64,000 nt of DNA from Streptomyces sp. NBC_01788 (GTDB lineage: Bacteria > Actinomycetota > Actinomycetes > Streptomycetales > Streptomycetaceae), in the NCBI RefSeq assembly GCF_035917575.1, contig NZ_CP109090.1:2046001-2110000 (forward strand). The letters run 5' to 3'. Position 1 is the first letter of the stretch, and each line of letters starts with the position of its first letter. Positions 33,275-42,095 of the stretch are shown in pieces. Under the pieces are notes generated by a model that ran no database searches, had not been told where the DNA came from, and saw only the letters and a program-made list of their open reading frames with translations. The translations under genes and the position numbers were made by a program.

Positions 33275-34507
33275 ATGACGACTGAATGGACCCTGGTGCG
33301 GGTGCTGCGCGACCGTGCGGCGGGGGTGTGTCTGGCCGCTGTGGTGGTGTCCGGTTTCGGCACCTCGGCGCTGTGGCTGGCCTCGGGTGTGTGGGTCAAG
33401 GACCTCACCGGCTCGGACGGGCTGGCCGCGCTGTGCCTGCTGGCGATGTGGGCGCCGACCCTGGCCGGCCCGGCGCTCGGCACGCTCGCCGACCGCACCC
33501 GCCGGCGGCCGATGCTGATCGGCACGAACCTGCTGCTGGCGGCGCTGCTGCCGATCCTCCTCACCGTCGACGCCCCCGGCCGCGTCTGGGTGCTGTACGG
33601 GGTGCTGTTCCTCTACGGCGCCACGGGCGTCGTGGAGGACTCGGCGCAGTCGGCGCTCGTCGCCACCGCCGTCGACGCGAGGCTGCTCGGCGACTTCAAC
33701 GGGCTGCGGATGACCGCCAACGAGGGCATGAAGCTGCTGGCTCCACTGGCGGGCGCCGGCCTGTACGCGGCGTACGGCGGCCGCTGTGTGGCCCTGCTGG
33801 ACGCGGTCACGTTCCTGCTCGCCGCCGGGCTGTACGCGATGCTGCGGGTCCGCGAGGACGAGCCCCGCCGGCCCGAGGGCTCCTGGCGCGCGCAGAGCGC
33901 CGAGGGCGCCCGCCATCTGTGGTCCCACCCGCGACTGCGGCCCCTGGTGCTGGCCGGCGGCGCCACGATGCTGCTCACCGGCGTGACCGGCGCGCTGATC
34001 TACGCCGTCGTCGACCGCCTCGGCCACGCGCCCGCGTACGCCGGGGCGCTGTACGCCGTCCAGGGCGCTGGTTCGGTGGCGGTCGGTCTCGCCTCGGGCA
34101 CCGCTCTGCGCCGCCTGGGCAGCCGCCGCTTCGCGGCCTTCGGCATCGCCCTCACCGCGGCCGGCGTGGCCCTGCGCGTGATCCCGTCCGACCCGGTGGC
34201 CCTGGTCAGCAGCCTGGTGAGCGGTGCCGGACTGCCGTGCGTACTGATCGCCGCGTTCACCGCCGTACAGCAGGAGACACCGGCGGAACTGCTCGGCCGG
34301 ACGTCCGCCACCGCGAACACGCTGCTCTTCGCCCCCAACGTCGTCGGCCTGGCCGCGGGTGCGGCCATGGTCGGCGTCGTCTACCTGCCGGTGCTCCTGG
34401 CCCTCCTCGCCCTCGGCCTGTCGGCCACGTCACTGATGCTGCTTCACAGGCCCCGCAGCGCCGACCGCACCGCCTCCAGGTCGCCGTCCGAGGCCAACCC
34501 CGCGTGA
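33275..34507 (+). CDS. MFS transporter
   Basis: About 410 residues with around 12 membrane spans (AVVVSGFGTSALWLASGVWV near residue 22, final LLALLALGLSATSLMLL). The loop between spans 2 and 3 has GTLADRTRRRPMLIG (residues ~67-81), the typical MFS signature. It looks like a drug-efflux-type or general solute exporter of the MFS_1/MFS_3 group; the substrate cannot be told. The ATG at 33275 is the first with a full first span; the open frame extends far upstream but is not protein-like. Its 3' end overlaps the convergent gene at 34444 by 64 bases. Confidence 0.87.
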   Translation: MTTEWTLVRVLRDRAAGVCLAAVVVSGFGTSALWLASGVWVKDLTGSDGLAALCLLAMWAPTLAGPALGTLADRTRRRPMLIGTNLLLAALLPILLTVDAPGRVWVLYGVLFLYGATGVVEDSAQSALVATAVDARLLGDFNGLRMTANEGMKLLAPLAGAGLYAAYGGRCVALLDAVTFLLAAGLYAMLRVREDEPRRPEGSWRAQSAEGARHLWSHPRLRPLVLAGGATMLLTGVTGALIYAVVDRLGHAPAYAGALYAVQGAGSVAVGLASGTALRRLGSRRFAAFGIALTAAGVALRVIPSDPVALVSSLVSGAGLPCVLIAAFTAVQQETPAELLGRTSATANTLLFAPNVVGLAAGAAMVGVVYLPVLLALLALGLSATSLMLLHRPRSADRTASRSPSEANPA

Positions 34508-35643
34508 TACAGCCGAAGTTCGCCTGCCCCCAGGTCCCGCGCGCGGCCCGCGTCCTCGGCGAGGGTGCCCGGGCTGCCTCCCATGCCGGAGACGATCGTG
34601 AAGTTGGCGGCCAGGACGGCGTCCGGGCGGCCCTGTTCGGCAAACGGGGCCAGCAGGCCGGAACCGCCCGTGCACGGCACCACCACGCCGTCCGCCACGG
34701 ACAGGATGTGAGCGGGGTCGACACCGGCGTTGGCGCCGCAGTGGTAGGACACCGGATCGGCGTGCAGAAGGACCTGGAAGCCATCGGGCGCCGCCGCGCG
34801 GACCGCCGCGACCGCCGCCTCCTGGAGGGTGCGCGCGGTCCGGTCGCGCCATGCGCGGGTGGCGTCCGCCCTGCTCTCGCCGAGCAGTTCCACCACCCCG
34901 GCCCAGCCTCCCCCGGTCCCGCCTCCGCTCGGCCGGGCGGCACCCCCGCCGGAGGGCGCCCCCCGCCACACCGGTTCCAGGGCGGAGCGTACGGCGTGCG
35001 CCAACTCGTCCGGATCCAGGCCCTGTTCGCCGTACCCGGTGCGGCAGGCGGGGCAGAAGCACAAGGACATCAGGTACTGCCCGGACTCCCCGAGGCCCAC
35101 CCCGGCGGTCTTGTCGTGGGCGTGCAGATGGGCGAGCCCGTACCAGCCGAGGGACTCCAGCTCGGTGCCGCGCGCCCCGGGGCGGACGGCCGCCTCGGCG
35201 GCCAGCTCGGTCAGGTACGCGCGCGTGGCGGGCTGGGCGATGCACGGCGCCCACGGGTAGCGGTCGCCGTAGGCGTTGACGACGGAGGTGTCCGGATGCT
35301 CGGCGCCCAGGCGGGAGTTGTGCGCGAGGACGACCCAGGTGTGCACCTCCAGACCGGCCTCGGCCAGGGCCGCCGCGGCCTCGCCATACGCGTCGCCGGG
35401 CGCCCAGTCGCCGGCCGGGTACGGACGCGGCGTGCGGCCCTCCCAACGGTCGTCCACCGGATACAGCACGGCGGCGTGCTCGGCGGTGACCACACGGTGG
35501 CGCGGATGGCGGGGGGTCAGCGCGCGCGTGGAGTGGTAGGCGGCGGCGAGCGTCACCTGTTCCACTCCGAGGGCGGCCAGACGGCCGGGCGCCTCGGGAT
35601 CGCCGTTCACGTCCCAGGGGTAGACGAAGGCCGAGGTCTTCAC
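34444..35643 (-). CDS. conserved hypothetical protein, TIM-barrel glycoside-hydrolase-like
   Basis: 399 residues, no signal peptide. The alternation of beta-like and helical segments (TSAFVYPWDVNG, GLEVHTWVVLAHNSRLG, FQVLLHADPVSYHCG, DAVLAANFTIVSGMGG) suggests a TIM barrel of the kind seen in putative glycosidases. CFCPACRTGYGEQGLDPDEL (residues ~195-214) has a CxxC pair that may bind a metal or be structural. I do not recognise a named family. It starts with GTG at 35643, overlapping the stop of a 36-codon leader frame. It lies next to the uronate dehydrogenase gene (divergent), so a role with uronic-acid-containing glycans is possible. Confidence 0.65.
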   Translation of the reverse strand: MKTSAFVYPWDVNGDPEAPGRLAALGVEQVTLAAAYHSTRALTPRHPRHRVVTAEHAAVLYPVDDRWEGRTPRPYPAGDWAPGDAYGEAAAALAEAGLEVHTWVVLAHNSRLGAEHPDTSVVNAYGDRYPWAPCIAQPATRAYLTELAAEAAVRPGARGTELESLGWYGLAHLHAHDKTAGVGLGESGQYLMSLCFCPACRTGYGEQGLDPDELAHAVRSALEPVWRGAPSGGGAARPSGGGTGGGWAGVVELLGESRADATRAWRDRTARTLQEAAVAAVRAAAPDGFQVLLHADPVSYHCGANAGVDPAHILSVADGVVVPCTGGSGLLAPFAEQGRPDAVLAANFTIVSGMGGSPGTLAEDAGRARDLGAGELRLYHAGLASDGDLEAVRSALRGL

Positions 35644-35750
35644 GCTTCCTCCTCGTCGAGCAGCACGCTGCCGCGCTCGATCAGCCGGGCGAGTGCATGT
35701 TTCTGAGCAATGTCCACGTTCATGAACGCGATCACGTTAGGAGCCCCCAT
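35640..35750 (-). CDS. short coupled ORF upstream of the hydrolase-like gene
   Basis: A frame of 36 residues starting with ATG at 35748-35750 (MGAPNVIAFMNVDIAQKHA, then further to LLDEEEA). A second ATG at 35723 would give 27 residues. Its stop overlaps the GTG start of the next gene (GTGA), the usual coupling seen in this genome, which supports translation. It is amphipathic and acidic at the end. It may be a leader peptide or a small subunit. Confidence 0.5.
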   Translation of the reverse strand: MGAPNVIAFMNVDIAQKHALARLIERGSVLLDEEEA

Positions 35751-35812
35751 TCGGGCAGGTCAAGCGGGCGAACCGGCAACTAGGGAGCGGATTTCGCGTG
35801 TTCGCGACACAC

Positions 35813-35866
35813 TTGACGGGGTACGGACACTCTTCATAGCGTGTCCATCCATGTGAATCGTGTCCA
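35813..35866 (+). promoter_or_regulatory. promoter candidate of the uronate dehydrogenase gene with GTGTCCA repeats
   Basis: ttgacg (35813-35818) and tagcgt (35837-35842), 18 bases apart, fit a housekeeping-type Streptomyces promoter. The 7-mer gtgtcca occurs at 35841-35847 and 35860-35866 (19-base period), overlapping the -10 and the likely transcription start. The repeats could be an operator for a nearby regulator. Confidence 0.5.
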
Positions 35867-35899
35867 CACACAAGAACGACCCCTTCAAGGAGACCGAGG

Positions 35900-36709
35900 A
35901 TGCCCGCTCCCCGCACCGTTCTGCTCACCGGCGCCGCCGGCGGGCTCGGCACCCTGATGCGGGGCCTGCTGCCCGACTACGGCTACGTGCTGCGCCTGCT
36001 GGACATGCGGCCCATCGAGGACGAGCCGGACGCGATCGTCGCGGACCTCTCCGACCGGGAGGCACTGCGCGAGGCCGTCCGAGGCGTCGACGCGATCATC
36101 CACCTCGCGGGCATCTCCCTGGAAGCCCCCTTCGAGAAGGTCCTGAAGGCCAATATCGAGGGCACGTACCACCTGTACGAGGCGGCCCGCGAGGAGGGCG
36201 TGCGGCGGATCGTCTTCGCCTCCTCCAACCACGTGGTGGGCCACACCCCGCACCCCGGCCCCGGCGAGCCGCTCCTGCCGATCGGGACCCCGCGCCGCCC
36301 CGACACCTTCTACGGCCTGTCCAAGTCCTTCGGCGAGGACCTCGCCCAGCTCTACTGGGACAAGCAGGGCCTGGAGACCGTATCGGTGCGCATCGGCTCC
36401 TGCTTCCCCGAACCGACCAGTGTGCGGATGCTCTCCATGTGGATGAGCCCCGCCGACGGCGCCCGCCTCTTCCACGCGGCCCTGACCGCCGAGGACGTGG
36501 GCCACACCGTCGTCTACGGCGCGTCCGCCAACACCCGCCTGTGGCTCGACCTGACCAGTGCGCGGGCGCTCGGCTACGAACCGCAGGACGACTCCGAGCC
36601 GTACGCCGAAAAGCTGATCGCCGAGCAGGGCGAGCTCGACCCGGACAACAAGGCCCATCTCCACATCGGCGGCCCCTTCGTGACGGACCCGCCCATCTGG
36701 CCATACTGA
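35900..36709 (+). CDS. udh: uronate dehydrogenase (NAD-dependent)
   Basis: 269 residues of the extended SDR type, the length of the Agrobacterium Udh family. VLLTGAAGGLGTLMR (residues ~8-22) is the NAD-binding Gly motif, IIHLAGISLEAPFEKVL (~76) and IVFASSNHVVGH (~108-119) match uronate dehydrogenases closely, and FYGLSKSFGEDLAQLY (~138-153) contains the YxxxK catalytic pair with the preceding Ser in SSNH. RIGSCFPEPTSVRMLSMW (~166-183) is also conserved in Udh. It oxidises galacturonate or glucuronate at C1 to the aldarolactone. It follows a promoter-like region and ends with a hairpin at 36736-36766, so it can be a single-gene unit. Confidence 0.88.
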   Translation: MPAPRTVLLTGAAGGLGTLMRGLLPDYGYVLRLLDMRPIEDEPDAIVADLSDREALREAVRGVDAIIHLAGISLEAPFEKVLKANIEGTYHLYEAAREEGVRRIVFASSNHVVGHTPHPGPGEPLLPIGTPRRPDTFYGLSKSFGEDLAQLYWDKQGLETVSVRIGSCFPEPTSVRMLSMWMSPADGARLFHAALTAEDVGHTVVYGASANTRLWLDLTSARALGYEPQDDSEPYAEKLIAEQGELDPDNKAHLHIGGPFVTDPPIWPY

Positions 36710-36735
36710 CGCGGCGGAAAATCGACGCAGCAAAA

Positions 36736-36766
36736 GGCGGGCGGGCTCCGAACGGGCCCGCCCGCC
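36736..36766 (+). terminator. hairpin terminator after udh
   Basis: Perfect 11-bp stem (ggcgggcgggc / gcccgcccgcc) with a 9-base loop, 27 bases after the stop. Confidence 0.75.
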
Positions 36767-36978
36767 CTCGTATTCGGGCATCCGCGTTGCCCGTTCCCAC
36801 GTCCCGGAACACCCCCTTGCAGGTCCGAGGCGGGCACCAGCCGAGCCGAACGGACGTAAACGGGCAGGAGCGAACCCAAAACAAGCCTGGTCAGAACCGC
36901 TTACCCGCTGTAGAACATCCGGCAAGGGCCGCACCGAGCCCGAACGGGCATCGAAACCAGGAAGCGGGTGGTCGACCC

Positions 36979-37749
36979 ATGAGCCACGGGACGGCCGAGG
37001 AGCGCCAGCGCGAGATCGTGCGGCTGGCGCGTGCCACCGGATCGGTCGACGTCACCGCGCTCGCCACCGACCTGGGCGTGGCCAAGGAGACCGTCCGGCG
37101 GGACCTGCGCTCCCTGGAGGACCACGGTCTGGTGCGCCGTACCCACGGAGGCGCCTACCCCGTGGAGAGCGCCGGCTTCGAGACCACCCTGGCCTTCCGC
37201 GCCACCAGCCACGTACCCGAGAAGCGCCGGGTGGCGACCGCCGCCGCCGAACTGCTCGGGGACGCCGAGACGGTCTTCGTCGACGAGGGCTTCACCCCGC
37301 AGCTCATCGCCGAGGCCCTGCCCCGGGACCGGCCGCTGACCGTGGTCACCGCCTCCCTGCCGGTCGCGGGCGCGCTCGCCGAGACCGGCACCATCTCCGT
37401 GCTGCTGCTCGGCGGCCGGGTCCGCTCCGGCACCCTCGCCACCGTGGACCACTGGACGACGAAGATGCTGTCCGGTTTCGTCATCGACCTGGCGTTCATC
37501 GGCGCCAACGGCATCTCCCGCGAACACGGTCTGACCACGCCCGACCCGGCGGTGAGCGAGGTGAAGGCGCAGGCGGTCAGGGCCGCGCGCCGGGTGGTGC
37601 TCGCGGGCGTCCACACCAAGTTCGGGGCGGTCAGCTTCTGCCGGTTCGCCGAAGTCGGCGCGTTGGAGGCGATCGTGACGAGCACCCTGCTCCCGGCGAC
37701 CGAGGCAAACCGCTACTCCCTGCTCGGGCCACAGGTCATCCGGGTCTGA
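36979..37749 (+). CDS. DeoR/GlpR family transcriptional regulator
   Basis: About 256 residues. The N-terminal HTH is RQREIVRLARATGSVDVTAL, ATDLGVAKETVRRDLRSLED and HGLVRRTHGGAYP (residues ~9-60), the full DeoR signature. The C-terminal sensor domain (VFVDEGFTPQLIAEAL, FIGANGISREHGLTTPD near residue 173, SFCRFAEVGALEAIVTS) has the fold of phosphosugar isomerases and binds a sugar phosphate or polyol. It lies 107 bases upstream of the second ABC operon on the same strand and probably controls it. The ATG at 36979 is chosen as the start of the HTH domain. Confidence 0.9.
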   Translation: MSHGTAEERQREIVRLARATGSVDVTALATDLGVAKETVRRDLRSLEDHGLVRRTHGGAYPVESAGFETTLAFRATSHVPEKRRVATAAAELLGDAETVFVDEGFTPQLIAEALPRDRPLTVVTASLPVAGALAETGTISVLLLGGRVRSGTLATVDHWTTKMLSGFVIDLAFIGANGISREHGLTTPDPAVSEVKAQAVRAARRVVLAGVHTKFGAVSFCRFAEVGALEAIVTSTLLPATEANRYSLLGPQVIRV

Positions 37750-37856
37750 CCGCCGAGTCGCCCGGCACCCCGCTGAACCTCACCCTTCACCCGCCCCGCG
37801 AGGCGCTCTCGTCCCCCCTCAAGTCCCCATTAGTGTCAACATCTCCTGGAGTACCC

Positions 37857-39218
37857 ATGCGAACCCAGAGCCGACGCTCGCCACGGACCCTCTTCGCCGT
37901 GGCGGCGGTAGGGACGCTGATCGCTCCGCTCGCCGCCTGCTCGGGCGCCGGCGGGTCCGGATCCGCCGGCGGCAGCTCCGTCAACGTCCTGATGGTGAAC
38001 AATCCGCAGATGGTGGAGCTGCAGAAGCTGACCGCCGCCCACTTCACCAAGGACACCGGCATCAAGGTGAACTTCACCGTCCTGCCGGAGAACGACGTCC
38101 GGGACAAGATCAGCCAGGACTTCGCCAACCAGGCCGGGCAGTACGACGTCGCCACCCTGAGCAACTACGAGATCCCGATCTACGCCAAGAACGGGTGGCT
38201 GCACCCCCTGGACGCCTACGTCAAGAAGGACACCGCCTTCGACCAGGCCGACATCCTCCCCCCGATGACCCGGGCGCTCACCGCCGAGGACGGCAAGCTG
38301 TACGGCGAGCCGTTCTACGGCGAGTCCTCCTTCCTGATGTACCGCAAGGACGTCCTGGAGAAGAAGGGCCTGAGCATGCCGGCCAAGCCCACCTGGAAGC
38401 AGGTCGCCGATCTGGCCGCCAAGGTCGACGGCTCCGGCATGAAGGGCATCTGCCTCCGCGGACTGCCGGGCTGGGGCGAGGTCATGGCACCGCTGACCAC
38501 GGTGGTGAACACCTTCGGCGGCACCTGGTTCGACAAGGACTGGACGGCACGGCTGGACTCCAAGGAGTTCAAGGAGGCCACCCAGTTCTACGTCGACCTG
38601 GTCCGCAAGCACGGCGAGGCCGGTGCCGCCCAGTCCGGCTACGCGGAGTGCCTGAACAACATGACCCAGGGCAAGACGGCCATGTGGTACGACGCCACCG
38701 CCGGAGCCGGCTCCCTGGAGGCCGACGGCTCTCCGGTCAAGGGCAAGATCGGCTACGCCCCGGCCCCGGTCGAGAAGACCGACGGCTCGGGCTGGCTCTA
38801 CACCTGGGCGTGGGGCATCCAGAAGGCGTCCAAGAACTCCGAGAACGCCTGGAAGTTCATCTCCTGGGCCTCCAGCAAGGACTACGAGAAGCTCGCCGGC
38901 GAGAAGGCGGGCTGGTCCAACGTCCCGGCCGGCAAGCGCGCCTCGACCTACGACATCCCGGAGTACCGCAAGGAGGCCGCCGCGTTCGCGGACGTCACCC
39001 GGGACGCCATCGCGAACGCCAAGCCCGAGGACCCGGGCGTGCAGCCCCGGCCCGCGCCCGGCATCCAGTTCGTCGGCATCCCCGAGTTCACCGACCTGGG
39101 CACCAAGGTCTCCCAGGAGATCAGCTCCGCCATCGCCGGACGCCAGTCGGTGGACAGCGCCTTGACGAAGGCCCAGAAGCTCGCCGAGGCCGTCGCCCAG
39201 AAGTACGAGGGGTCATGA
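37857..39218 (+). CDS. polyol-type ABC transporter substrate-binding lipoprotein
   Basis: 453 residues. The signal peptide (TLFAVAAVGTLIAPLAACS) ends in a lipobox with Cys near residue 28. VLMVNNPQMVELQKL, YDVATLSNYEIPIYAKNGWL (residues ~94-113) and LYTWAWGIQKASKNSENAWK (~312-331) resemble the sorbitol/mannitol-binding (SmoE/MtlE) group. GGAG precedes the ATG at 37857. It heads an operon with two permeases and a zinc dehydrogenase; the stop overlaps the first permease start (ATGA). The substrate is probably a sugar alcohol. Confidence 0.87.
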   Translation: MRTQSRRSPRTLFAVAAVGTLIAPLAACSGAGGSGSAGGSSVNVLMVNNPQMVELQKLTAAHFTKDTGIKVNFTVLPENDVRDKISQDFANQAGQYDVATLSNYEIPIYAKNGWLHPLDAYVKKDTAFDQADILPPMTRALTAEDGKLYGEPFYGESSFLMYRKDVLEKKGLSMPAKPTWKQVADLAAKVDGSGMKGICLRGLPGWGEVMAPLTTVVNTFGGTWFDKDWTARLDSKEFKEATQFYVDLVRKHGEAGAAQSGYAECLNNMTQGKTAMWYDATAGAGSLEADGSPVKGKIGYAPAPVEKTDGSGWLYTWAWGIQKASKNSENAWKFISWASSKDYEKLAGEKAGWSNVPAGKRASTYDIPEYRKEAAAFADVTRDAIANAKPEDPGVQPRPAPGIQFVGIPEFTDLGTKVSQEISSAIAGRQSVDSALTKAQKLAEAVAQKYEGS

Positions 39219-40159
39219 CCTTGACGTCCCCGGCCCGCGCCGCCGCCGTCTCCGGACGGCCGGCGGCCCGGCGCCCGAACCGCATGCGCGCCTGGGCCAC
39301 CCGGGCGCCCCTGCTGCCGGCGCTGATCTTCATGATCGTCGTCACCCAGCTGCCCTTCGTGGCGACCCTGGTCATCTCGTTCCTCGACTGGAACGCGCTC
39401 TACCCGGACCGGCGCCACTTCGCCGGATTCGCCAACTACGGCGAGGTGCTGAGCGACGCCGACCTGCGCAGTTCGGTGTGGACGACCATCCTGCTGACTG
39501 TCACCGTGGTGCTGGTCAGCCTGCTGCTCGGCCTGCTCCTCGCGCTGCTGCTCGACCGCCGCTTCCGCGGCCGGGCCGCCGTGCGCACCATGCTCATCGC
39601 GCCGTTCCTGCTGGTGCCGATCGCCGCCGCGCTGATGTGGAAGCACCTGCTGTTCAACCCGGAGTACGGGCTGTTCAACGGCATCCTGCACGCCATCGGC
39701 GGGGACGGGGCGGTGCAGCCGGACTGGATCTCCGAGATGCCGCTGATGGCGGTGGAGGCCGCGCTGATCTGGCAGTGGACCCCGTTCATGATGCTGATCC
39801 TGCTGGCCGGACTGCAGAGCCGCGACTCACAACTGCTCGAGGCGGCCAGGATGGACGGCGCGAGCAACTGGCAGATCTTCGTGCACATCACCCTGCCGCA
39901 TCTGCGCCGCTACCTCGAACTCGGCGTGCTGCTCGGCTCGATCTACATCGTGCAGAACTTCGACGCGGTGTTCACCATCACCTCCGGCGGCCTGGGCACC
40001 GCGAACCTGCCGTACACGATCTACCAGACCTTCTACCAGGCGCACGAGAACGGCCTCGCCTCCGCGGCCGGCGTCATCGTCGTGATCGGCTCGATCATCC
40101 TGGCGACCTTCGCGCTGCGCGTGGTGTCGTCGCTGTTCCGTGAGGAGGTGTCCCGCTGA
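39215..40159 (+). CDS. polyol-type ABC transporter permease (MalF/SmoF type)
   Basis: 314 residues, about six membrane spans (LLPALIFMIVVTQLPFVATL near residue 34). The EAA loop is LEAARMDGASNWQIFVHIT (residues ~208-226). IVQNFDAVFTITSGGLGTAN is typical of sorbitol/mannitol permeases. The ATG overlaps the binding-protein stop, and the stop overlaps the next ATG (TGATG). It partners the protein at 40159. Confidence 0.92.
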   Translation: MTLTSPARAAAVSGRPAARRPNRMRAWATRAPLLPALIFMIVVTQLPFVATLVISFLDWNALYPDRRHFAGFANYGEVLSDADLRSSVWTTILLTVTVVLVSLLLGLLLALLLDRRFRGRAAVRTMLIAPFLLVPIAAALMWKHLLFNPEYGLFNGILHAIGGDGAVQPDWISEMPLMAVEAALIWQWTPFMMLILLAGLQSRDSQLLEAARMDGASNWQIFVHITLPHLRRYLELGVLLGSIYIVQNFDAVFTITSGGLGTANLPYTIYQTFYQAHENGLASAAGVIVVIGSIILATFALRVVSSLFREEVSR

Positions 40160-41025
40160 TGGCCACCGTAGACACCACCGCCTTGCGGTACGGCAAACCG
40201 CGCGGCCGGTTCCGGGGTGCGGCCCTGGGCGTCGTCGCCTGGCTGGCCGGGCTCGTGTTCGTGCTGCCCCTGCTCTGGATGGTGCTGACGTCCTTCCACT
40301 CCGAGGCGGACGCGGCGACCAACCCGCCGTCGGTGGCCGCCTCGCTGACGCTGGACGGCTACCGGCAGTTCTTCGGGGTGACCGGCGGGGCCAGTCCCTG
40401 GCCCGCGCTGATCAACTCCATGACCGCCTCGCTGGTCTCCACCCTGCTGACCCTCCTCCTCGCGCTGCCCGCCGCGTACGCGCTGTCCATCCGGCCGGTG
40501 AAGAAGTGGACCGACGTCCTGTTCTTCTTCCTGTCCACCAAGATGCTGCCCCTGGTGGCCGGTCTGCTGCCGATCTACCTGTTCGCGAAGAACACCGGCC
40601 TGCTCGACAACATCTGGGCGCTGGTCATCCTCTACACGGCCATGAACCTCCCGATCGCGGTCTGGATGATGCAGTCCTTCCTGTCCGAGGTCCCGGCCGC
40701 GATCATCGAGGCCGCCCAGATCGACGGCGCCCGGCTGCCGACCGTGCTGGGCCGCGTGGTCGCCCCGATCGCCCTGCCCGGCATCGCGGCGACCGCCCTG
40801 ATCTGTTTCATCTTCAGCTGGAACGAGCTGATGTTCGCGCGGGTCCTCACGGGCGTGGTCGCCGAGACCGCCCCCGTGTTCCTCACCACCTTCATCACCA
40901 GCCAGGGCCTGTTCCTGGCCAAGGTGTGCGCCGCGTCGCTCGTCATCTCCCTGCCGGTGCTCGCCGCGGGGTTCGCCGCCCAGGACAAACTGGTCCAGGG
41001 CCTGTCGTTGGGAGCCGTCAAATGA
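40159..41025 (+). CDS. polyol-type ABC transporter permease (MalG/SmoG type)
   Basis: 288 residues with about six membrane spans (GLVFVLPLLWMVLTSFHSE near residue 30). The EAA motif is IEAAQIDGARLPTVLGRVV (residues ~185-203). LFFFLSTKMLPLVAGLLPI (~117) is a block shared with mannitol/sorbitol transporters. It is translationally linked to both neighbours by overlaps. No ATPase gene follows, so the shared MsiK-type ATPase is presumed. Confidence 0.92.
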   Translation: MATVDTTALRYGKPRGRFRGAALGVVAWLAGLVFVLPLLWMVLTSFHSEADAATNPPSVAASLTLDGYRQFFGVTGGASPWPALINSMTASLVSTLLTLLLALPAAYALSIRPVKKWTDVLFFFLSTKMLPLVAGLLPIYLFAKNTGLLDNIWALVILYTAMNLPIAVWMMQSFLSEVPAAIIEAAQIDGARLPTVLGRVVAPIALPGIAATALICFIFSWNELMFARVLTGVVAETAPVFLTTFITSQGLFLAKVCAASLVISLPVLAAGFAAQDKLVQGLSLGAVK

Positions 41026-42011
41026 AGGCCGCCGTCATCGAGTCCGTGGGCCGCGCCGTCGTCACCGAGGTCCCCGACCCGACGCCGGGGCCCCGCGAGG
41101 TCGTCGTCGAGGTGGCGGCCTGCGGGCTGTGCGGCACCGATCTGCACATCCTCCAGGGCGAGTTCGCGCCCAAGCTGCCGATCGTGCCCGGGCACGAGTT
41201 CGCCGGCGAAGTGGCCGCGGTCGGCACGCAGGTCACGGAGGTTTCGGTCGGCGACCGGGTGGCGGTCGACCCGTCGCTGTACTGCTACGAGTGTCGTTAC
41301 TGCCGCGACGGGCACAACAACATGTGCGAGCGGTGGGCCGCGATCGGCGTGACCACCGCGGGCGGCGCCGCCCGGTACGCCGTGGCCCCGGTCGCCAACT
41401 GCGTCAAGCTGCCCGAGCACATCCGCACCGAGGACGCGGCCCTGATCGAGCCGCTGTCGTGCGCGGTCCGCGGCTACGACGTACTGCGCACGCGCCTGGG
41501 CTCGAACGTGCTGATCTACGGCTCCGGGACCATGGGCCTGATGATGCTGGAGCTGGCCAAGCGGACCGGCGCGGCCAGCGTCGACGTGGTCGACGTGAAC
41601 CCGGCCCGCCTCGAGACGGCCCGGCAGCTGGGCGTGTCGGCGTCCGCGGCGAACGCCGACGAACTGGACCGGCCGCGGGGCTGGGACGTGGTGATCGACG
41701 CGACCGGCAACGCGGCGGCGATCCAGGACGGCCTGGACCGGGTGGCCAAGGCGGGCACGTTCCTCCAGTTCGGGGTGGCCGACTACGCGACCCGGGTGAT
41801 GATCGACCCGTACCGGATCTACAACCAGGAGATCACCATCACCGGCTCCATGGCGGTGCTGCACAGCTTCGAACGGGCCGCCGAACTGTTCGCGGCCGGG
41901 GTGCTGGACCCCGAGGTCTTCATCAGTGACCGGATCCCGCTGGAGCGGTACCCGGAGGCGCTCGACCAGTTCGCCTCCGGGGTGGGCCGGAAGATCGTGG
42001 TGATCCCGTAG
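41022..42011 (+). CDS. zinc-dependent alcohol dehydrogenase (polyol dehydrogenase type)
   Basis: 329 residues of the MDR superfamily. The catalytic zinc site is ACGLCGTDLHILQGEF (Cys near residue 36) with GHEFAGEVAAVG (His, ~58-69). The structural zinc site has CYECRYCRDGHNNMCERW (four Cys, residues ~87-104). The NAD-binding motif is VLIYGSGTMGLMMLELA (~163-179). Its last place in a polyol-type ABC operon suggests it oxidises the imported sugar alcohol to a ketose. No kinase is present next to it. The ATG overlaps the permease stop by 4 bases. Confidence 0.9.
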   Translation: MKAAVIESVGRAVVTEVPDPTPGPREVVVEVAACGLCGTDLHILQGEFAPKLPIVPGHEFAGEVAAVGTQVTEVSVGDRVAVDPSLYCYECRYCRDGHNNMCERWAAIGVTTAGGAARYAVAPVANCVKLPEHIRTEDAALIEPLSCAVRGYDVLRTRLGSNVLIYGSGTMGLMMLELAKRTGAASVDVVDVNPARLETARQLGVSASAANADELDRPRGWDVVIDATGNAAAIQDGLDRVAKAGTFLQFGVADYATRVMIDPYRIYNQEITITGSMAVLHSFERAAELFAAGVLDPEVFISDRIPLERYPEALDQFASGVGRKIVVIP

Positions 42012-42095
42012 CGAGCACCGGTTGCGGGCGTTGCGCCGCCTCACCCGTTTGCCGGGTAAGGGAACGGTAAAGCGCCCTCGCTCGTTACCTCCCAC

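Noticed and set aside
35737..35952. 71-codon minus-strand frame covering the udh promoter
   Set aside because: It overlaps the promoter and the start of udh, has weak codon bias, and shows no family resemblance.
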